Assembly: GCF_012641275.1 (NCBI RefSeq)
Contig: NZ_JABAIA010000003.1
Location: forward strand, 1,178,001 to 1,242,000
From: Chitinophaga varians
GTDB lineage: Bacteria; Bacteroidota; Bacteroidia; Chitinophagales; Chitinophagaceae
Length of the DNA stretch: 64,000 nt
Direction of reading: 5' to 3'
Shown here: one piece after another, positions 36,633-46,330 of the stretch
Layout: every line of letters begins with the position of its first letter
How positions within the stretch are numbered: the stretch's first letter is position 1
Position numbers and translations under genes: made by a program
Notes under the pieces: generated by a model
Databases searched by the model: none
What the model was told of the DNA's origin: nothing
What the model saw: the letters and a program-made list of their open reading frames with translations, nothing else

Positions 36633-37361
36633 ATGATCATGTTACAGAGAAATATAGTCACGCTGCTGGCCCTGTTAGCCATACTGGCCGGCTGCAAAAA
36701 AGACAATTATGATCCACCGTCCTCCATCCTCAAAGGCCGTGTAGTGTATAATAAGGAGGCCCTGGGCCTTCGTTCCAACGGGGTGCAGATGGAGCTGTGG
36801 CAGCACGGGTACCAGCTGTTTAATAAGATACCCGTGTACATTGACCAGGACGGCCGGTTCCAGGCCGTGCTGTTTAACGGACAGTACAAGCTGACATTAC
36901 TGCGGGGCAACGGTCCGTGGCAGGACAATACCGATTCCATTGATGTGAACGTGAACGGCAGTACGGAGATTGACCTGGCGGTGACCCCGTTTTTCACCGT
37001 AGGAGGGACTACATTCAGTTATCAGCCGGCAGACAGCAGTGTTACCGCCACGTTTACCATCAGCCAGGTGGTCAGTGGTAAGACACTGGAATCTGCCACG
37101 CTGTATGTGGGGGCCACGCAATTTGTGGACGCCATCAACCAGATAGAACTGACCGATGTATCGCCCCTGGCCACCGGAACACAGCTGACCGCCAAAGTCA
37201 GTTTAAAGTCGTCCAAATATAGCAGCAGTGCCGACAGGGTAAAGCAGTTGAACCTGCTTAGTTTGTACAACAAAAAATACTGTTACGCACGGATCGGCGT
37301 AAAAACCTCCGGGGTGGCGGAAAGGATATACAGTACCGTGCAGCAGCTGAAGCTGCCGTAA
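36633..37361 (+). CDS. DUF3823-type surface lipoprotein
   Basis: Protein of 242 residues; ATG codons at 36633 and 36639 are both possible starts. It has a lipobox (LAILAGC, Cys near residue 22), so it is a lipoprotein, probably surface exposed. The body matches the DUF3823 pattern: SILKGRVVYNKEALGLRSNG, then WQHGY and a QDGRFQAVLFNGQYKLTL segment. It is two beta-sandwich domains in series. Such proteins usually follow SusD in Bacteroidota PULs and are thought to help bind glycans at the surface; this role is inferred from position. Confidence 0.85.
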   Translation: MIMLQRNIVTLLALLAILAGCKKDNYDPPSSILKGRVVYNKEALGLRSNGVQMELWQHGYQLFNKIPVYIDQDGRFQAVLFNGQYKLTLLRGNGPWQDNTDSIDVNVNGSTEIDLAVTPFFTVGGTTFSYQPADSSVTATFTISQVVSGKTLESATLYVGATQFVDAINQIELTDVSPLATGTQLTAKVSLKSSKYSSSADRVKQLNLLSLYNKKYCYARIGVKTSGVAERIYSTVQQLKLP

Positions 37362-37465
37362 CCGGGCAATAAAGCCGGAAAAAAGTCCTGGTTGCCAGGT
37401 GTTCAGATTAGATGCGAAAGATGAATACGCTGACAATCCCTATGTTTTAAACTTTAGCTGTTAAC

Positions 37466-37491
37466 AGAGGCGCCTCTTTTGGGGCGCTTCT
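37466..37491 (+). terminator. Terminator of the susCD operon
   Basis: AGAGGCGCCTC pairs with GGGGCGCTTCT around a TTTT loop (two G-U pairs), followed by TATTTT. It lies about 100 bp after the DUF3823 gene. Confidence 0.6.
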
Positions 37492-37588
37492 TATTTTGGG
37501 TATTATGTACCGCGGGGATACAAAATGTTGCCGGAAATGCTTTGCAGCTCAATGTTTTATCTTTTTTAAAAGTTTTTTTTGATGTTTT

Positions 37589-37607
37589 AATTGTAAATGT
37601 GACAATT
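37589..37607. promoter_or_regulatory. Putative AraR operator upstream of araB
   Basis: AATTGTAAATGTGACAATT is a 6-bp inverted repeat with a 7-bp spacer. A second arm, ATTGTCACA at 37623-37631, forms a 9-bp inverted repeat with TGTGACAAT at 37598-37606, which suggests cooperative binding. The same pattern precedes the GH51 gene. Confidence 0.55.
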
Positions 37608-37789
37608 ATTTTGTTTTTTTGGATTGTCACAGCAAAAGAATAGATGCTGTACCGGTTTTTAGATCCATGTTATGAAAAGACGCCGCCGTTATGTATGCAC
37701 AGTCATACCCCGGCCTGATGTTTTCCACGGGAGATAATACCTGCCAATTATTGCTGCCTTTTTAAATAAATGTCAATCAAATAATTAAT

Positions 37790-39463
37790 ATGAGCTCATT
37801 CTGGGTAATAGGAGTAGACTACGGTACCGATTCGGTACGCGCGATCATAGTGGATGTACACAATGGAAATGAAATTGCCTCAGCTGTATTTTATTACCCA
37901 CGCTGGAAGGACGGACTGTACTGCAACGCAGCAGAAAGCCGGTTCCGCCAGCATCCCCTGGATTATATAGAGGGACTGGAAGCCACCATCCGGCAATGCC
38001 TGCAACAGGCGGGCCCGGGAGCTGCCGCCAACATTAAAGCTATTTCGGTGGACACTACCGGTTCCACGCCGGTAGCGGTAGATGAAACGGGTACGCCGCT
38101 GGCGCTCACACCGGCTTTCCAGGATAATCCCAATGCCATGTTCGTGCTTTGGAAAGACCATACGGCCCTGAAGGAGGCTGCAGCCATCAATGCTACCGCC
38201 GCCACCTTCCAACAGAACTACCTGCGTTATGTAGGAGGGATTTATTCCTCGGAATGGTTCTGGGCCAAGCTGCTGCATATTCTCCGGGCAGACGAAGCGG
38301 TACGGCAGGCCACTTACTCGTGGGTGGAACACTGCGACTGGATACCGTTTCTGTTGTCCGGCGGGAAACATATCCGGCAGATGAAACGTGGCATTTGCAG
38401 CGCGGGCCACAAAGCGTTGTTTGCCACGGAATTTTGCGGTCTGCCGCCGGACGCGTTCTTCACGGCCATAGACCCGCTGTTGTCAGGATTTACCAAAAAG
38501 CTTTTTACCCGGACCTATACCGCCGGTGAAGCGGCCGGCCACCTTTGCCCTGAATGGGCGGAAAGGCTGGGGCTTTCCACTGACGTGGTGATAGGCATCG
38601 GCGCTTTCGACGCACACATGGGCGCCGTAGGCGGACAAATAGAACCGTATCATCTCAGCAAGGTAATGGGCACCTCCACCTGCGATATGCTGGTGGCGCC
38701 GATGGAAGAAATGGAACACAAACTGGTAAAAGGTATCTGCGGGCAGGTGCCAGGCTCCGTGATACCAGGCATGATGGGCATGGAAGCGGGGCAGTCCGCC
38801 TTCGGCGATGCCTATGCCTGGTTCAGCAACGTACTGGCATGGCCGTTACAGCACCTGCTGCCATCGTCCTCCCTTATCACTCCGGAGATCGCCGCAAAGC
38901 TGGCGCAGGAAGCCTCCGGCAGGATGATCGCCGAGCTGGCCAAACAGGCGGCGCTGATCCCGCCGCAGGAACACGACGAGCTGGGCATCGACTGGCTGAA
39001 CGGCCGCCGTACGCCCGACGCGGACCAGTCGCTCAAAGGCACGCTCACCGGCCTTAACCTGGCTTCCGATACGCCACGCATTTTCCGCGCCGTGGCGGAA
39101 TCCACCTGCTTTGGCGCCAAAGCCATCGTAGAGCGCTTTGAAAGGGAAGGCGTGCCGGTAAAAGGACTCATCGGCATCGGCGGCGTGGCCAAAAAATCAC
39201 CTTTCATCATGCAGATGATGGCCGACATTATGAACATGCCCATACGGATACACCGCTCGGAACAAACCTGCGCACTGGGCGCCGCCATGTTCGCCGCTAC
39301 GGCGGCAGGCATCTTCCCTAAAGTGGAAGACGCCATGGAAGCCATGGGGCAGGGGTTTGAAGTCACCTATCAGCCCAACGCCCGCTATGCAGGCATATAC
39401 GAAAACAGGTACCGGAAATATAAATCATTAGGGGCTTTCACCGCCACCGTCAACACTGATTAA
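37790..39463 (+). CDS. araB: Ribulokinase
   Basis: Protein of 557 residues, the normal length for AraB. The N-terminus, VIGVDYGTDSVRAIIVDVHN, is the FGGY-kinase phosphate-binding loop with ribulokinase-type residues, and the GVDYGTDSVR pattern is specific for AraB. Later motifs include MGTSTCDMLVAP (~290) and GLIGIGGVAKKSPF (~460). It phosphorylates L-ribulose to L-ribulose 5-phosphate with ATP in the cytoplasm. It is the first gene of the araB-araD-araA-symporter-araR operon; the stop is 5 bases before araD. Confidence 0.97.
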   Translation: MSSFWVIGVDYGTDSVRAIIVDVHNGNEIASAVFYYPRWKDGLYCNAAESRFRQHPLDYIEGLEATIRQCLQQAGPGAAANIKAISVDTTGSTPVAVDETGTPLALTPAFQDNPNAMFVLWKDHTALKEAAAINATAATFQQNYLRYVGGIYSSEWFWAKLLHILRADEAVRQATYSWVEHCDWIPFLLSGGKHIRQMKRGICSAGHKALFATEFCGLPPDAFFTAIDPLLSGFTKKLFTRTYTAGEAAGHLCPEWAERLGLSTDVVIGIGAFDAHMGAVGGQIEPYHLSKVMGTSTCDMLVAPMEEMEHKLVKGICGQVPGSVIPGMMGMEAGQSAFGDAYAWFSNVLAWPLQHLLPSSSLITPEIAAKLAQEASGRMIAELAKQAALIPPQEHDELGIDWLNGRRTPDADQSLKGTLTGLNLASDTPRIFRAVAESTCFGAKAIVERFEREGVPVKGLIGIGGVAKKSPFIMQMMADIMNMPIRIHRSEQTCALGAAMFAATAAGIFPKVEDAMEAMGQGFEVTYQPNARYAGIYENRYRKYKSLGAFTATVNTD

Positions 39464-39468
39464 TTTGT

Positions 39469-40167
39469 ATGCAACAGTATCAACATATCCGGCAGGCGGC
39501 CTATGAAGCCAATATGCAGCTGCCTGCGCTGGGACTGGTCATCTTCACCTTCGGCAACGTCAGCGCGGCAGACCGAGGACTGGGCGTGTTTGCCATCAAA
39601 CCCAGCGGCGTTCCCTATGCGGAACTATCTCCCGAAAAAATGGTGATAGTGGACTTCGACGGGAAAACAGTGGAAGGACAACTGCGCCCTTCTTCTGATA
39701 CCCTTACCCATGCAGTATTGTATAAGCACTGGGAAGATATTGGCGGTATCGTGCATACACACTCCACCTATGCCACGGCATGGGCGCAGAGCCAGCGCGA
39801 TATCCCCATCTATGGCACTACCCATGCTGACCATAACACCATCGACATCCCCTGCGCCCCGCCCATGCACGATGATATGATCGCCGGCGATTATGAATAC
39901 CAGACCGGTTTCCAGATCATCAATACGCTGGCGGAACGCGGATTGTCCTATAAAGAAATAGAAATGATTCTGGTAGGAAACCATGCTCCCTTCACCTGGG
40001 GCGCTACACCTGCCAAAGCAGTATATAACAGCGCGGTATTGGAGTCGGTCGCGCAAATGGCCTATCTCACAGAATCCATCAACGGGAATGCTCCCCGGCT
40101 GAAAGATGCGCTGATCAAAAAACACTTTGAACGTAAACATGGCCCCAATTCCTATTACGGGCAGTAA
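39469..40167 (+). CDS. araD: L-ribulose-5-phosphate 4-epimerase
   Basis: Protein of 232 residues, as expected for AraD. It belongs to the class II aldolase/epimerase family. Visible motifs are GNVSAADR (~29-36), IKPSGVPY (~44), SSDTLTH (~77), the metal-binding HTHSTYAT (~97-104), GTTHAD (~118) and a late His in GNHAPFTWG (~172). It converts L-ribulose 5-phosphate to D-xylulose 5-phosphate, feeding the pentose phosphate pathway. It lies between araB and araA with short gaps (5 and 11 bases), so translation is probably coupled. Confidence 0.97.
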   Translation: MQQYQHIRQAAYEANMQLPALGLVIFTFGNVSAADRGLGVFAIKPSGVPYAELSPEKMVIVDFDGKTVEGQLRPSSDTLTHAVLYKHWEDIGGIVHTHSTYATAWAQSQRDIPIYGTTHADHNTIDIPCAPPMHDDMIAGDYEYQTGFQIINTLAERGLSYKEIEMILVGNHAPFTWGATPAKAVYNSAVLESVAQMAYLTESINGNAPRLKDALIKKHFERKHGPNSYYGQ

Positions 40168-40178
40168 AACAAGCGAAC

Positions 40179-41657
40179 ATGATTGATCTGAAAAACTACG
40201 AGGTCTGGTTTGTAACGGGTAGCCAGCACTTATACGGCGAAGAAACATTAAAACAGGTGGCTGCGCACAGCCGGGAAATTGCGGCTTCGCTTCACCAGGA
40301 TGCCCGTATACCCGTTACCGTGGTTTATAAGCCCACTGTTAAAACAGCGGATGAAATTTACGCGGTATGCATGGAAGCCAACAGCACGCCCAATTGTATC
40401 GGCGTCATCACCTGGATGCATACGTTCTCGCCCGCCAAAATGTGGATACGAGGGCTGAAAGCATTGTCCAGGCCCATTTGCCACCTGCATACGCAGTTCA
40501 ACCGCGATATCCCCTGGAGCGAAATAGACATGGACTTTATGAACCTCAATCAAAGCGCCCATGGCGACAGAGAGTTTGGGTTTATGATGAGCCGCATGCG
40601 GATCAACCGGAAAGTGATCACCGGCCACTGGCAGGACCCTGAAGTACTGACAGAACTGGGCGCCTGGGCAAGGGTGGCCGCAGGATGGCACGACTGGCAG
40701 GGGGCGCGCTTCGTTCGTTTCGGCGACAACATGCGCTACGTGGCGGTAACAGATGGTGATAAAGTGGAAGCGGAATCGAAGTTGGGATTCTCCTGTAACA
40801 CACATGGCATCGGCGACCTGGTGCAGGTCATCAACAGTATCTCTGATGCCGCCGTGACCGCGCTGGTGAAGGAATACGGGGAAGCCTATACGGTTTCTGC
40901 CGCACTGTTGCAGGACCAGGCGCTGAAAGACGCGGCCAGGATAGAACTGGGGCTGAAAACATTCCTGGAAGAAGGAAACTTTAAAGGGTTCTCCGATACT
41001 TTCGAAGACCTGCACGGCATGATACAGCTGCCCGGTATTGCCGTACAGCGGCTCATGAAAGCGGGGTATGGTTTTGCCGGCGAAGGCGACTGGAAAACAG
41101 CCGCGCTGGTAAGGGCCATGAAAGTAATGGGCAGCGGTTTACCAGGCGGCAACTCTTTCATGGAAGATTATACCTATCACTTTGATCCGGCCAATCCTAT
41201 GGTGCTTGGGTCTCACATGCTGGAAATCTGTGAGTCCATTGCAGACGGTAAGCCCTCCTGTGAAAAACATCCGTTGGGAATAGGAGGAAAGGCAGACCCG
41301 GTGCGGCTGGTATTTAACTCCGCTGCCGGTCCTGCTATCAATGCTTCCATCGTGGACATGGGCAACCGTTTCCGCCTGCTGGTCAATGAAGTGGAGGCCG
41401 TGGCACCGCCACAGGACCTGCCGAAGTTACCGGTGGCCCGCGTATTGTGGAAGCCATACCCGGACATGAAGCAAGGCTGCACCGCCTGGATACTGGCCGG
41501 CGGCGCACATCATACCTGCTACAGCCAGAACCTTACCGCCGCACAGATGCAGGACTTCGCAGACATGGCAGGTATTGAACTGGCCCTCATCGGCAAAAAT
41601 ACAGACCTGCGGGAGTTCAGGAATGAGCTTCGCTGGAACGATGTCTGTTATCGATAA
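40179..41657 (+). CDS. araA: L-arabinose isomerase
   Basis: Protein of 492 residues, matching AraA (about 500). It opens with the typical [18 protein letters not shown]. Further family motifs are [20 protein letters not shown] (~77), THFNRDIPW-like QFNRDIPW (~108), and metal or catalytic segments at [10 protein letters not shown] (~329) and [11 protein letters not shown] (~345). It isomerises L-arabinose to L-ribulose in the cytoplasm and uses a divalent metal such as Mn. A strong hairpin follows the gene at 41676. Confidence 0.97.
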   Translation: MIDLKNYEVWFVTGSQHLYGEETLKQVAAHSREIAASLHQDARIPVTVVYKPTVKTADEIYAVCMEANSTPNCIGVITWMHTFSPAKMWIRGLKALSRPICHLHTQFNRDIPWSEIDMDFMNLNQSAHGDREFGFMMSRMRINRKVITGHWQDPEVLTELGAWARVAAGWHDWQGARFVRFGDNMRYVAVTDGDKVEAESKLGFSCNTHGIGDLVQVINSISDAAVTALVKEYGEAYTVSAALLQDQALKDAARIELGLKTFLEEGNFKGFSDTFEDLHGMIQLPGIAVQRLMKAGYGFAGEGDWKTAALVRAMKVMGSGLPGGNSFMEDYTYHFDPANPMVLGSHMLEICESIADGKPSCEKHPLGIGGKADPVRLVFNSAAGPAINASIVDMGNRFRLLVNEVEAVAPPQDLPKLPVARVLWKPYPDMKQGCTAWILAGGAHHTCYSQNLTAAQMQDFADMAGIELALIGKNTDLREFRNELRWNDVCYR

Positions 41658-41675
41658 TCCCATTTGCAGCGGGCG

Positions 41676-41696
41676 TTCCCGGTAAAACACCGGGAA
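41676..41696 (+). other. Intercistronic hairpin between araA and the symporter gene
   Basis: TTCCCGGT-AAAAC-ACCGGGAA is a perfect 8-bp stem with a 5-base loop and no T run. It may set mRNA decay or partial termination between the catabolic genes and the transporter, and it argues for a transporter start downstream of it. Confidence 0.55.
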
Positions 41697-41741
41697 TGCA
41701 TGCTGCGGTATCACATGCCAACTTCCAACAAACAGCCCGTT

Positions 41742-43424
41742 ATGCAAAACATTCTTTCCACCGGCGATATAATCGTCTTTATTATCTACTTCATTGTTGT
41801 TGCTGTATATGGTTACTGGATATACAGACGGAAAAAGAAAACTGATTCCGATACCAAAGACTTTTTCCTGGCCGAAGGTTCCCTCACCTGGTGGGCCATC
41901 GGCGCCTCGCTCATTGCTTCCAATATTTCCGCAGAGCAGTTTATCGGCATGAGCGGCGATGGTTATTTTGTCGGCATTGCCGTAGCGGCCTATGAATGGA
42001 TCGCAGCCATCGCATTGATCATTATCGCGGTTTGGTTTATTCCTATCTACCTGAAGAATAAAATTTATACCATGCCACAGTTTTTGAAGACGCGCTACAA
42101 CGAAACCGTGGCGCTGATCATGGCTGTTTTCTGGCTGTTTCTCTATGTGTTCGTTAACCTTACTTCTATTTTATACCTCGGCGCGCTGGCCATCAACGGA
42201 CTACTGGGCGGTGAGTACCTGCATGTGGTGATGATTGCCCTGTCTGTGTTTGCCATCATCATTACCCTCGGAGGTATGAAGGTGATCGGTTACACGGATG
42301 TGATCCAGGTAGGGGTATTGATCATCGGGGGGCTGGCCACCACTTATATGGCGCTGACGCTTGTCAGTGAGAAATTTGGCCTGGGGCACGATGCCCTGGC
42401 GGGTTTTAATGCGCTGATGAAAGATGCGCCCGACCATTTTCATATGATACTGGCCAAACCGACCACCGCTTCTTCACAGGAATATATCAACAAATACCTG
42501 GTGCTGCCGGGTATCCTGATGTACGCAGCAGGACAATGGATCGTGAACCTGAACTACTGGGGCTGTAACCAGTACATCACACAACGCGCGCTGGGCGCTG
42601 ATCTGCAAACGGCCCGCCACGGCATCCTCTTTGCAGGGCTGTTGAAGATCATGATGCCTGTTATCGTGATGTTGCCCGGTATTGCTGCCTACGTATTGCA
42701 GAAAAATGGCCACCTGCCTGGTCTGGCCAGCAAAGACGGCGCCTACGCGGCCATCCTGGGTTTCCTGCCTTCGGGCCTGAAAGGTTTGTCCATAGCGGCG
42801 CTGACGGCCGCAATCGTGGCTTCCCTGGCAGGGAAGGCCAACAGTATCTCCACCATTTTTACCCTGGACATTTACCGTAAATACATCAAAAAAGACGCAT
42901 CCGAAGCGAAGCTGGTGTGGACCGGACGTATCACCGTTATCACGGCGATGCTGCTGGGAATCCTCTTCACCTGGAACGATCTGCTGGGCATAGGCGGCGA
43001 AGGCGGATTTACGTTCATCCAGAAATATACCGGTTTTATCAGTCCGGGCGTATTTGCCATGTTTATACTGGGCATGTTCTGGAAACGCACTACCGGCGCG
43101 GCTGCCGTAGCCGGTATCATCACCGGGTTTACGCTGTGTGTGTTCTTTAACCAGTTTGCACCGGCGGTATTGGGGCATGAAACCATTTTCTATACTGCTT
43201 ACCCTAACGGGAAAGGCGGGTATGAAATACCTTTCCTCATCTGTATGGGACTGGCCTTTATGTTTACCATGATCGTCATGGTGCTGATCAGTTTCGCAGG
43301 ACCGAAAGTCAATCCGAAAGCCTTTGTGCTGGACAAGGCCATGTTCAGGGTCACACCGGCTACCACTGTGCTGATCGTCGTTATATTATTGCTGTTGTCT
43401 GCTTTGTATATCCGGTTCTGGTAA
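41742..43424 (+). CDS. Sodium/sugar symporter (SSS family), likely arabinose transporter
   Basis: 560 residues from ATG at 41742. The frame is open from 41664 and ATG-CCA at 41715 is an alternative, but the sequence before 41742 overlaps a hairpin and does not look coding. The product has about 14 transmembrane helices and typical SSS motifs: TKDFFLAEGSLTWWAIGASL (~36) and GMSGDGYFVGIAVAAYEW (~70). It resembles SGLT-type transporters, some with vSGLT-like helices (KTRYNETVALIM). By its place between araA and araR it should import L-arabinose with Na+ across the inner membrane. Sugar choice is inferred from context. Confidence 0.92.
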   Translation: MQNILSTGDIIVFIIYFIVVAVYGYWIYRRKKKTDSDTKDFFLAEGSLTWWAIGASLIASNISAEQFIGMSGDGYFVGIAVAAYEWIAAIALIIIAVWFIPIYLKNKIYTMPQFLKTRYNETVALIMAVFWLFLYVFVNLTSILYLGALAINGLLGGEYLHVVMIALSVFAIIITLGGMKVIGYTDVIQVGVLIIGGLATTYMALTLVSEKFGLGHDALAGFNALMKDAPDHFHMILAKPTTASSQEYINKYLVLPGILMYAAGQWIVNLNYWGCNQYITQRALGADLQTARHGILFAGLLKIMMPVIVMLPGIAAYVLQKNGHLPGLASKDGAYAAILGFLPSGLKGLSIAALTAAIVASLAGKANSISTIFTLDIYRKYIKKDASEAKLVWTGRITVITAMLLGILFTWNDLLGIGGEGGFTFIQKYTGFISPGVFAMFILGMFWKRTTGAAAVAGIITGFTLCVFFNQFAPAVLGHETIFYTAYPNGKGGYEIPFLICMGLAFMFTMIVMVLISFAGPKVNPKAFVLDKAMFRVTPATTVLIVVILLLLSALYIRFW

Positions 43425-43477
43425 GGGTGTGGGAATTCCCGTCAATATATTGTACTTTCATCTCCTAATTTGTTTTT

Positions 43478-44197
43478 ATGAAGAGATACTCGCAGCAGAC
43501 CAGGTTGTTATTTGCCGTTGACTGTATCATTTTTGGGTTCGATGGCCAGGAGCTGAAACTGTTGCTGATACAAAGGGGGTTTGAGCCATGTAAAGGCAAA
43601 TGGAGCCTGGTGGGCGGTTTTATACAGGAACATGAAAGTGCGGAAGAGGCAGCCAGCAGGGTCCTGAAAAATCTCACCGGACTGGATGGTATCTATATGG
43701 AACAACTGCATACTTTCAGCTCTCCGTCCCGTGATACCGTGGAGCGTACTGTGTCTGTCGCCTATACCGCACTGATTGACATACAAAAGTACAAACAGCA
43801 GCTCAACGAGGACTTTCATGCCGTATGGTTCCCTATTAACCATCATCCCGACCTGATCTTTGACCATAAGGAGATGGTGGACCTGGCCAAGGAAAAGCTC
43901 CGCTATAAGGCAGCCTTGCATCCGCTGTTGCTGGAACTGCTGCCGGCGAAGTTTACCATTCCTCAATTGCAGCAATTGTATGAATCAGTATACAATACCA
44001 CGTTCGATAAAGGTAACTTCAGCCGAAAGGTCCTTTCTACCAAACTGCTGGTAAAGCTGGCAGACAAAGACAAGCTAAGCTCAAAGAAAGGCGCCTGGTA
44101 TTACAAGATCGACCGGAAAAAATATAATGCCAACTTCCATGCTTTCCTGAACTTCGTCCCCGACCCGCATGTATTACAGCGGAACGGTACATTATAA
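43478..44197 (+). CDS. araR: Nudix-type transcriptional regulator AraR
   Basis: Protein of 239 residues: an N-terminal Nudix-like domain (~1-140) and a C-terminal winged-helix domain (~150-225, with FTIPQLQQLYESVYNTTFD). The Nudix box reads GGFIQEHESAEEAASRVLK then NLTG, so the REUxEE catalytic core is replaced by SRVLKNL and hydrolysis is unlikely. This is the NrtR/AraR layout in which the Nudix fold binds an effector; in Bacteroidetes the arabinose regulator AraR has this form and responds to L-arabinose. It closes the ara operon, 53 bp after the symporter. It probably binds the AWTTGT-N7-ACAATT sites in this window. Confidence 0.9.
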   Translation: MKRYSQQTRLLFAVDCIIFGFDGQELKLLLIQRGFEPCKGKWSLVGGFIQEHESAEEAASRVLKNLTGLDGIYMEQLHTFSSPSRDTVERTVSVAYTALIDIQKYKQQLNEDFHAVWFPINHHPDLIFDHKEMVDLAKEKLRYKAALHPLLLELLPAKFTIPQLQQLYESVYNTTFDKGNFSRKVLSTKLLVKLADKDKLSSKKGAWYYKIDRKKYNANFHAFLNFVPDPHVLQRNGTL

Positions 44198-44207
44198 AAA
44201 TGCGTGT

Positions 44208-44245
44208 AAAAAAAGTGTTCCCCATCCCAGGGGAACACTTTTTTT
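44208..44245 (+). terminator. Terminator of the ara operon
   Basis: Perfect stem of 16 bp (seven A, then GTGTTCCCC, and its complement) with a 6-base loop and a run of seven T. It separates araR from the GH51 gene. Confidence 0.92.
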
Positions 44246-44257
44246 GCGGAATAATAT

Positions 44258-44276
44258 AATTGTTTAAATGACAATT
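44258..44276. promoter_or_regulatory. Putative AraR operator upstream of the GH51 gene
   Basis: AATTGTTTAAATGACAATT has the same 6-7-6 inverted repeat as the site before araB and the same TGACAATT right arm. It lies 67 bp before the GH51 start, just after the ara terminator. Confidence 0.55.
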
Positions 44277-44342
44277 AAAGTATAGCCATCGATATACCGT
44301 ATTATATCGTATACTATAAAAAAAAAACAGGCACAACCGCAT

Positions 44343-46322
44343 ATGAAAATACGACATATCATTAGCTCACTGGCACTTATGACAGGCGCTTACGTGCTTC
44401 CCTCAACTGCCCAGCAGCCGCTGAATTTCACGGTAAAGGCAGGGGAGGTGAAGGCATCGGTGTCCCCCAACATGTGGGGCATCTTCTTCGAAGACATCAA
44501 CTTCAGCGCCGACGGCGGCATTTATGCTGAACTGGTAAAGAACCGATCTTTTGAATTCAGTGTTCCGCTGATGGGCTGGACCGTCCCGGAAGGCGCGGTG
44601 TCCAACGGGCAGATACTGGTAGTCAACCGCCAGGAGGATAACAGCTCCAACCCTCGTTTTGCAAAGATAACCCTGCCGGCCGCACGCAGTTTTACGATGG
44701 TGAATGAAGGTTTCCGTGGCATGGGCATTAAGGCAGGGGAGCAGTATAACTTCTCGCTATACGCCCGCCTGCAGCCTGGCAGCGCTGTAAAGCTCACCGT
44801 AAACCTGCTGGATGATGCCGGCAAAACCATCGGAACAACTACCATATCGCCGGCCGGTGACAGCTGGCAGTTATACAAAGCCAGTTTTACGGCAGCAGCT
44901 ACCGCTGCAAAAGGCAAGCTGCAACTGACTTTTACAGGCAGCGGCGGGATAGATGCTGACATGATATCCCTGTTCCCGCAACACACCTGGAAAGAACGCG
45001 GCAACGGTCTCCGGGCCGACCTGGTACAATTGCTGGCCGACCTGCATCCGGGCTTCCTCCGCTTTCCCGGCGGCTGTATCGTGGAAGGCCGTGACCTGGC
45101 AAACCGCTACCAGTGGAAAAAAACGGTTGGCGACGTGAGCGAACGTGAACTGATCATCAACCGCTGGAACACCGAATTTGCGCACCGCGCAGCGCCAGAC
45201 TATTTCCAGTCTTTTGGCCTCGGGTTCTTTGAATACTTCCTGCTGGCGGAAGACATAGGAGCGTCACCGTTACCGATCCTTAACTGCGGCATGGCCTGCC
45301 AGTATAACAGCGGGGAAGTGGTGGCTGTCAACGAACTGGACCCGTACATCCAGGACGCGCTGGACCTCATCGAGTTTGCCAATGGCGGTGTTACTACCAA
45401 ATGGGGCGCGCTGAGGGCCAAAATGGGACATCCGGCTCCGTTTAACCTGAAAATGCTGGGCGTGGGCAATGAACAATGGGGGCCACAATACGTGGAAAGA
45501 TATACCTTGTTTGCAAAAGCGATTAAGGACAAATACCCGGACATCAGGCTGGTCAACAGTCTTGGCCCCAGTCCGTCAGGCGACAAGTTCAATTTCCTGA
45601 ACGATACTCTCCGCAAATTACAGGCGGATATCCTCGATGAACATTATTATAGTCCGCCGGAATGGTTCCTCGGCAATGCGGCCCGGTATGATGCATACGA
45701 CCGTAAAGGACCTAAGATCTTCGCCGGCGAATACGCCGCTCATAGCAGGGGCACCGAGGGCCTCCAGCGCAATAACTGGCAAAGCGCCCTGGCGGAAGCA
45801 GCGTTCATGACGGGCCTGGAACGCAATGCCGATGTAGTGACGATGGCGTCCTATGCACCACTGCTGGCACATGTGGACGGATGGCAGTGGGCGCCGGACC
45901 TTATCTGGTTCGATAACCTGCGCGCGTACGGCACTCCCAACTACTACGTGCAAAAACTCTACGCCAATAATAAAGGCACCGTGGTAGTGCCCATATTAAA
46001 AGATTACAAAGTGATCAGCGGACAGGACAGCGTATATGCTTCTACGGTAGTAGATGAAAAAAGCGGTGAACTGGTGATCAAGCTGGTCAATGCGGCGGGC
46101 ACGGCCCAGCCGGTAGCAGTGGCAGTGGAAGGCGTAAAAAGCCTGGCGGCCAGCGGGCGGCTGACTATCCTGCGAAGCAACAGCCTCCAGGCGGTGAATT
46201 CGCTGGAACAACCAGTGGGTATCGCTCCCGAGGAAAAGAACATCGCTGTCAAAGGAAAAACGGTCCGTACTGAAATCGCGCCATGGTCTTTTTATGTGAT
46301 CAGGGTTAAAATAAACAAGTAA
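44343..46322 (+). CDS. GH51 alpha-L-arabinofuranosidase
   Basis: Protein of 659 residues with a signal peptide (to about LPSTAQQ). NMWGIFFEDINFSADGGIYA near residue 43 is the family signature. A CBM4/9-like insert (~90-220) precedes the barrel core. The catalytic acid/base is Glu377 (GNEQWG) and the nucleophile is Glu463 (FAGEYA), the spacing expected for clan GH-A. The family is retaining and removes terminal alpha-L-Araf from arabinan, arabinoxylan or glycoproteins. It lies 9 bases before the giant GH127-type gene, so both form one transcript behind the operator at 44258. Confidence 0.95.
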   Translation: MKIRHIISSLALMTGAYVLPSTAQQPLNFTVKAGEVKASVSPNMWGIFFEDINFSADGGIYAELVKNRSFEFSVPLMGWTVPEGAVSNGQILVVNRQEDNSSNPRFAKITLPAARSFTMVNEGFRGMGIKAGEQYNFSLYARLQPGSAVKLTVNLLDDAGKTIGTTTISPAGDSWQLYKASFTAAATAAKGKLQLTFTGSGGIDADMISLFPQHTWKERGNGLRADLVQLLADLHPGFLRFPGGCIVEGRDLANRYQWKKTVGDVSERELIINRWNTEFAHRAAPDYFQSFGLGFFEYFLLAEDIGASPLPILNCGMACQYNSGEVVAVNELDPYIQDALDLIEFANGGVTTKWGALRAKMGHPAPFNLKMLGVGNEQWGPQYVERYTLFAKAIKDKYPDIRLVNSLGPSPSGDKFNFLNDTLRKLQADILDEHYYSPPEWFLGNAARYDAYDRKGPKIFAGEYAAHSRGTEGLQRNNWQSALAEAAFMTGLERNADVVTMASYAPLLAHVDGWQWAPDLIWFDNLRAYGTPNYYVQKLYANNKGTVVVPILKDYKVISGQDSVYASTVVDEKSGELVIKLVNAAGTAQPVAVAVEGVKSLAASGRLTILRSNSLQAVNSLEQPVGIAPEEKNIAVKGKTVRTEIAPWSFYVIRVKINK

Positions 46323-46330
46323 GTGTTGTT

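Larger units (their letters stand above)
37362..37789 (+). promoter_or_regulatory. 428-bp intergenic region before araB
   Basis: No gene is seen here. It holds the terminator at 37466-37491, a T-rich stretch from 37560, the AraR-like operator at 37589-37607 and a further inverted arm (ATTGTCACA) at 37623-37631. The leader from there to araB is about 160 bp. Confidence 0.5.

Noticed and set aside
41664..41741. Upstream start of the symporter gene
   Set aside because: The added residues overlap a perfect hairpin and do not resemble a transporter N-terminus; ATG at 41742 fits SSS proteins.
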